The notes below the pieces were generated by a model, which had not been told where the DNA came from, did not search any database, and saw only the letters and a list, made by a program, of their open reading frames with translations. Made by a program: the position numbers and the translations under genes. From Pelargonium cotyledonis (Eukaryota; Streptophyta; Magnoliopsida; Geraniales; Geraniaceae), in contig JAYMTA010001176.1 of assembly GCA_036897625.1 (NCBI GenBank), forward strand, positions 1 to 21,359: 21,359 nt of DNA, given 5' to 3'. Below, piece after piece: positions 17,005-21,359 of the stretch (its first letter is position 1; every line of letters begins with the position of its first letter).

Positions 17005-18583
17005 GGCTGAGTGCGTCCACTCGCCCGAGGTAGTGTATATGAGTTTATTTTTTGGTCTTAGTTGCGTTGATAATTTAGTCATATCATGCATATCATTTAG
17101 ATAGGATTGTAAGCCAAACTTAGAGTCAAATCATTAATGGTAATGATTAGCTCTATGTTTGCGGGGAGGGGTGCATTTGCATTCCATGTTTTTCATTTTT
17201 CTTAATTTTTCTTTTCTTTTAGATTATTGCTTGCATTGCACGTTTCCTTTCTTGTTTGGGTATTTGTGGATATTTAGGCATGTTGGATTGTGCTCTAAGA
17301 GCCTGGATTTATTGGTGATGTTCTTGGTTTAATTTCTGAAGATTGATATGTTTGCAATTTCATTTGTGGGAATAAATCTAGAATTTGTCACTGGTTTGCT
17401 TTGTCGTTTTATGATATCATTGTTTGTGCACATGTCCTTGGAGCTTAGATATTCCTTGATTTTAGGTGGAGTAGTGTATTTAGGCTAAATGTAGAGAATG
17501 GTATGTTTCTAGAATTGAGTGGTCCCATCTTTGAGGCGAAATGACTACGAGGATCTAGTAGGAGGATATGATTTAGGCCATCTTTGGATAACTTGAGCCA
17601 TAAATTCCTACCTTGGTATGATGTGTCCTTAGTAACCCTTTTTGAGCCTTAGCCGTTTCTTTCAATACACCTTTATTACAAGCCTATGTGCCAATTTATT
17701 CTTGGCCTAACATTATGTTTGAACCCTCTATGCTTATAGTGAACTTGGTGTTCATCTTGAATGCTAAATTGTGAGTGAGGTTAGTTAGGAGAATTGGAAA
17801 TGGGAATTGGGAATTGAGTATGTATTGATTTTTCTTTGGCTTTCTATTCCGATAGTAGAGAAAAGGTTTGTTGGGACCCTTGTGATCACAAAAGGAAGAA
17901 AAGAAAGAAAAATGGCCCAAAATAAAAGTATTATTGAAAAAAGTTGTAAAGTGTCCAAAAGATAAAAAGAGAAAATCGATCACAAGTCTCCCCCTCCACA
18001 ATAAAGTAAATCAAAATAGAGGGTTAAGTGCACATTGTAAAAGGGGGAAAGAGGATTGTAATATGGGGTGTGTGTTGTGAGCGAGATATACATCGAGTTC
18101 ACTATAGGTGTAGGATTGAGCTTCGTGAAATAACTTACCACACCTTGACCTAAGCCTAACGTTACAACCTAAGACAAAGTCCTATTGATCCCGATAGCTA
18201 GAGACCTCTAGATTAGTTGAGCAGAGAATTCCACTCAACCTATGGAAACATTGCTTGAATTGAAATTGAACCTTGCATGCCTTTGCTTATGATTGAGAAA
18301 ATGTTTGAGTAACAAGGACTACACACACACACACGATATCTTATTGTGATTTTGCAAATTCTTATGATATTATTATGTGAAACCCCACAATGAGATTGTT
18401 TGCATATTCTTTTGAAAGGAGTTATATTTTGAACATTACCTTGTATATCCAGTTCTTATGATAGTGGTTGATGTGTGCCTAATTAGGATGCATGTAGTGT
18501 AGTTGCATATAGGATAGCTTTGCATAATTTAGGATTCTTTTTCTTTTTCTCACTCTTTCGCATGGGGACATGCTTGCTTTTAT
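17005..18583 (+). other. 3' untranslated region of layer 2 element
   Basis: There is no coding signal over 1.6 kb. It is AT-rich, with a purine-rich patch (17885-17985, mostly A and G), a short (AC)7 run at 18321-18334 and a stretch CTAGATTAGTTGAGCAGAGA near 18209. Its place between gene and polypurine tract marks it as the element's untranslated tail. The antisense open frame 17696-18001 lies over the purine patch and is low-complexity. Confidence 0.55.
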
Positions 18584-18595
18584 GTTTGGGGGGTT
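18584..18595 (+). other. Polypurine tract of layer 2 element
   Basis: GTTTGGGGGGTT lies immediately before the LTR start TGATAACTT at 18596, as expected for the 3' LTR of the element carrying the split gene. Confidence 0.7.
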
Positions 18596-18981
18596 TGATA
18601 ACTTGCATTTTATGTTAGTTATTGAACCCTAAATCATGCATAGTTGTCCCTTTTTGCTCTCAATTTGCACTCAAACAGCCCTTACTTGAGTGTAAAATTA
18701 CCAAATTGCCCCTCTTGATGCTTAATTATCACAAATCCCGACTTTAGGTTATTTTTGGTGTTTTAATGCATTTTATTGCTTATTTGTGCTCAATAACGTT
18801 TGTTTTAGTGTTGTAGACGTTTTCAGAATATATAACTCAAGCATATCCGAGCATGGAAGGGAGCAAAATCCGAAGTCGGAAAACCAAGGAAGTGAAAAAG
18901 CCTCCAGCGCTGCGGCGCCGAAAAGTCAACCAATCTAAGACTTCAACGTGTATCAACAGCTCAGCAGCGGATTCAATGGCT

Positions 18982-18999
18982 CCAGCGCCTAGGCGCTGG
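18982..18999. repeat. Perfect 18-bp GC-rich palindrome
   Basis: CCAGCGCCTAGGCGCTGG equals its own reverse complement. It lies 15 bases upstream of the TATA box at 19014, and a related motif, CCAGCGCTGCGGCGCC, lies at about 18903-18918. Confidence 0.9.
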
Positions 19000-19013
19000 T
19001 CTACTGAAACCCC

Positions 19014-19021
19014 TATAAATA
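19014..19021 (+). promoter_or_regulatory. TATA box of layer 2 3' LTR
   Basis: TATAAATA followed by GAAGG is an intact core promoter motif in the position of the weaker box at 4837. Confidence 0.7.
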
Positions 19022-20163
19022 GAAGGTCGATTTTGGGGCTAAGGGTTCTATTTTTTGGCATTTTCTCCACCCTCTCTGCAATTCCAGAAGCCCTCCATCA
19101 TATCTAGAGCCTCCTTTTGTCCATTTCCATATTCTCCTTCATTCTCTTAGTCATTTACTCTTATATTTTGGGATTATTGTGTGGATTTGACACAAGGGTT
19201 GCTAGATCATATCGAGTATTCAATTTGAGATCTTCCCCTTGCTGTTTTTGTTGAATATTTACTGTAATATGTAGATTATTATATATTGAAATTGACTGTG
19301 GATATTTATTGTTCATTCTCTTATTGTGTTATATTTTATTTGTTAATTTCAAGTACTATTTTGCATATATGAACATGGTTGTTTCCGTCAATGTCACGGC
19401 CATAATCAACTAATCCCTAAGTGATATGGATGTATTTGATCATGGTGAGATGGGCTAGACTAATCAATTTCCTTAGTGTATTTAGTTTAATTGGAAGAAT
19501 TAAGACGGTTCGTGGGCTTAAAGCCTTGTAGTGGCTTGATCGGCCACAACTCAGATCATAGCATAAACCACGGCTGTATCCGAGGGTGGAACGTGTGGAT
19601 CGAGCCGTCTAGTGGAGGAACTCATAAGATGGTCAATTCTTATTGACACCTCCATGCCCAGACAAAGTCGAGCACCATGCTAAGGTGTATGCACGACCTC
19701 CCTTGCAATTGTATGCCTGGTGGCGCAAATGATACCTAGGCTTTAGCCGAGGATGGTATCTTCACATTAAGTCACGAGTGAGCCCTATAAAGGACACCGT
19801 GTGTAAGAGCAGGCATGGGTAGTTACCTCGAGAACTTAATACAGAAGGTAGATTATTTGAGTTCATTGATCTCGTGCAAATCAATTACATCCCGACTCAT
19901 GTCTTCTCCAAATACCGGGAACTTTCTCTTATTCCCTCTTGCCTTTAATTTCGAGCATTTACTTTTATTGCATGTTCACCGTCACACACTCAATACCATC
20001 CCATGAAATTGTTTACACGCTTTCCTAGAGTAGTTACACTATCACTCAGTACACCAATACAACCGCCTCAAGTTCCCTGTGGATACGATACTCGGACTTA
20101 ACCATCCCATATTACGATGTCGACACCGGTATATTTGACAGAGTCGCGCCAAGAAATTCAGCA

Positions 20164-20870
20164 GACAAGCTAATCTCAAGGACACGCATTCTCTACTCTT
20201 TCAATCATTCATGACTATTCCTATCATGGTACTATATCACTAAGAGTCTTGGCAAGCTCTCAACACACTCCCATGCACCTATGGCTAAGCCTCACTAGAC
20301 ATGGGCTCACCTAAGTTCATGGCAAGTCAAGACCAAGTCCACATACATGAGTAACATGTCCAAGACCAAGAAGCCCAATATGCTAAAAGGGCTAGAGAAA
20401 GACATGCAATTAACTGAGCCATTTGGGCTTCTAAAGCCAAAATGGGCTAAGATGAACTTCATTTCTTCACAGGACAATCACATCACAACAGTTGGCGCAA
20501 GGTGGTAAGAAACTCTTATAAGTACCCCCCTCTTCCAAAGGAAAAGGGGTTCAAAATCTCAATTCATTTTTAGAGCTTCTCTCTCTAAAAGGTTTCTCTC
20601 TCTAGAAAAGCATTAGTTTTCACCAAACAAATGACTTACTTCACGCCTATGGCGGACTTCTGGTAACACAACCCCAAGTTCTTTGTTCCTTTGGTGTGTT
20701 TCCTTCCACATGTTATAGGTTCTAAGACTCAAGGCAAATTACCTAAGAAGGGAAATTGGAGACTTGGACTCTAAGATAGAAAACCTCAACTTTGGAAAAG
20801 AAGAAGCACAACGACAGTTCACTTAGCTAAGTGTGATCGCGTTGACCAAAGAGTCAAAATGAGCACATCA
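20164..20870 (+). repeat. Truncated layer 1-type LTR
   Basis: This fragment lacks roughly its first 1.1 kb, including all minisatellites, compared with the layer 3 LTRs. Homology to 7860-8599 begins at about 20164 (CTAATCTCAAGGACACGC). It is closest to the 1-519 LTR, sharing GGGCTAGAGAAAGACATGCA and CTTCTAAAGCCAAAATGGGC. It has a near-intact TATA box (TATAAGTA, 20517-20524) and ends GCACATCA. It may be the 3' LTR of layer 1 or a separate copy. No convincing primer-binding site follows. Confidence 0.75.
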
Positions 20871-21359
20871 CAATTTTGGTAGTGTCAATTTTTTGTTCAC
20901 AGGTGTGTCTTTAAACCGAGTCGCCGACGAGTTAGTTAGGTATTTGGTTTCTTTGTCAGACTTGTATTAGTGGATTGGCCTCCCAACCTTCAGTTTTATA
21001 TTGTTTCTGTTATATTTTTATTTGAAGCAAGAAATTATTATTTTTATTGTGTTATAAAAATTCAAATCGTATGTTAAAATAAGCATATTGATTAGTAGAT
21101 TAGGTAAATTATTGGGATGTTTTGATTTCTCATTATAAACTTTTATTACTCATTTCCGATTCAACTTATATAGTTTTTTCAGTGTGACATTAAGTCAAAT
21201 AAAACATAATCAATATTAAATATTTTCGTTATGCTTCATCCCTTGAACGTCATTCTGCGAACCCGCAAGAGTCCTTTAGTCTTATAACAAATGTAAATCT
21301 TGTGTGTTAGATATACTGATACGAAGAAATAAAAATTCATTAACTTTACATTTTTCGAT
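20871..21359. other. AT-rich flank without recognisable feature
   Basis: Low-GC DNA with no long frame, repeat or LTR homology. It is the only stretch in the window not attributable to a retroelement. Confidence 0.5.

Larger units (their letters stand above)
18596..20151 (+). repeat. 3' LTR of layer 2 element (TGATAACT family)
   Basis: The LTR is 1556 bp, beginning TGATAACTTGC and ending GTCGCGCCA. It contains an 18-base palindrome (18982-18999), a TATA box at 19014 and a terminal segment with CTGTGGATACGATACTCGG (near 20078) that matches 5863-5881 of the other copy. It directly abuts the interior of another LTR (20164), so the right edge of layer 2 lies inside a layer 1-type LTR. The open frames at 18837, 18853 and 19815 have no family signal. 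Confidence 0.75.

Noticed and set aside
17696-18001. 101-codon antisense frame
   Set aside because: It is phenylalanine-rich because it reads the purine-rich patch of the other strand; no family signal.
20877-20895. TGG start after the LTR at 20870 as a primer-binding site
   Set aside because: Only a few bases match the tRNA-Asp type beyond TGG, the spacing differs from the 524 and 8604 sites, and no gag follows.

Overview
The window looks like repeat-rich nuclear DNA from a flowering plant, probably a eudicot. It contains nested, decayed LTR retrotransposons of the Ty3/gypsy type with plant-style gag and pol domains, plant-type LTR ends and a plant transposon-associated protein. I see no intact host gene, tRNA, rRNA, CRISPR array or bacterial-style operon. 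The species cannot be named from the sequence.

Three layers can be separated. Layer 1 is a Tat/Ogre-like gypsy element. It has a partial 5' LTR (1-519), a decayed primer-binding site, a gag pseudogene (624-2546), an aspartic protease region (2547-3870) and the first part of reverse transcriptase (3876-4200), where it is cut off abruptly. A related LTR fragment at 20164-20870 may be the remains of its 3' end. Layer 2 is a different family with LTRs starting TGATAACT, one at 4240-5969 and one at 18596-20151. Between them lies a gene for a protein resembling the plant transposon-protein family PF20167, split into 6298-6701 and 16097-17004. Layer 3 is an almost complete but non-autonomous 9.4-kb element (6702-16096) inserted inside that gene. 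It has two LTRs (6702-8599 and 14433-16096), a decayed gag (8659-10490), no recognisable protease, reverse transcriptase, RNase H or integrase, a polypurine tract and a very large share of tandem repeats.

The tandem repeats of layer 3 are its most distinctive feature. Each LTR carries a 29-bp minisatellite with no length errors (15 copies in the left LTR, 8 in the right), followed by a roughly 31-bp array and a 22-bp array. The internal region carries an 18/10-bp array that appears to grow out of a serine-rich coding segment still visible in layer 1, a 42-48-bp hairpin-bearing array with a three-unit higher-order pattern, and another 18-bp array that shares a 14-base core with the LTR minisatellite. 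The element therefore seems to have swapped its enzyme genes for satellite-like DNA while keeping LTRs, a gag relic and priming signals.

The order of events read from the nesting is: layer 1 elements first, layer 2 next to or into them, then layer 3 into layer 2. The two layer 2 LTRs are too different, and their flanks too mismatched, to be a simple pair, so a deletion or recombination has probably joined pieces of different elements. Coding remnants carry many stops, and those whose original codon can be guessed fit C-to-T or G-to-A change, as expected for long-methylated DNA. The last 0.5 kb (20871-21359) is AT-rich flank with nothing recognisable.
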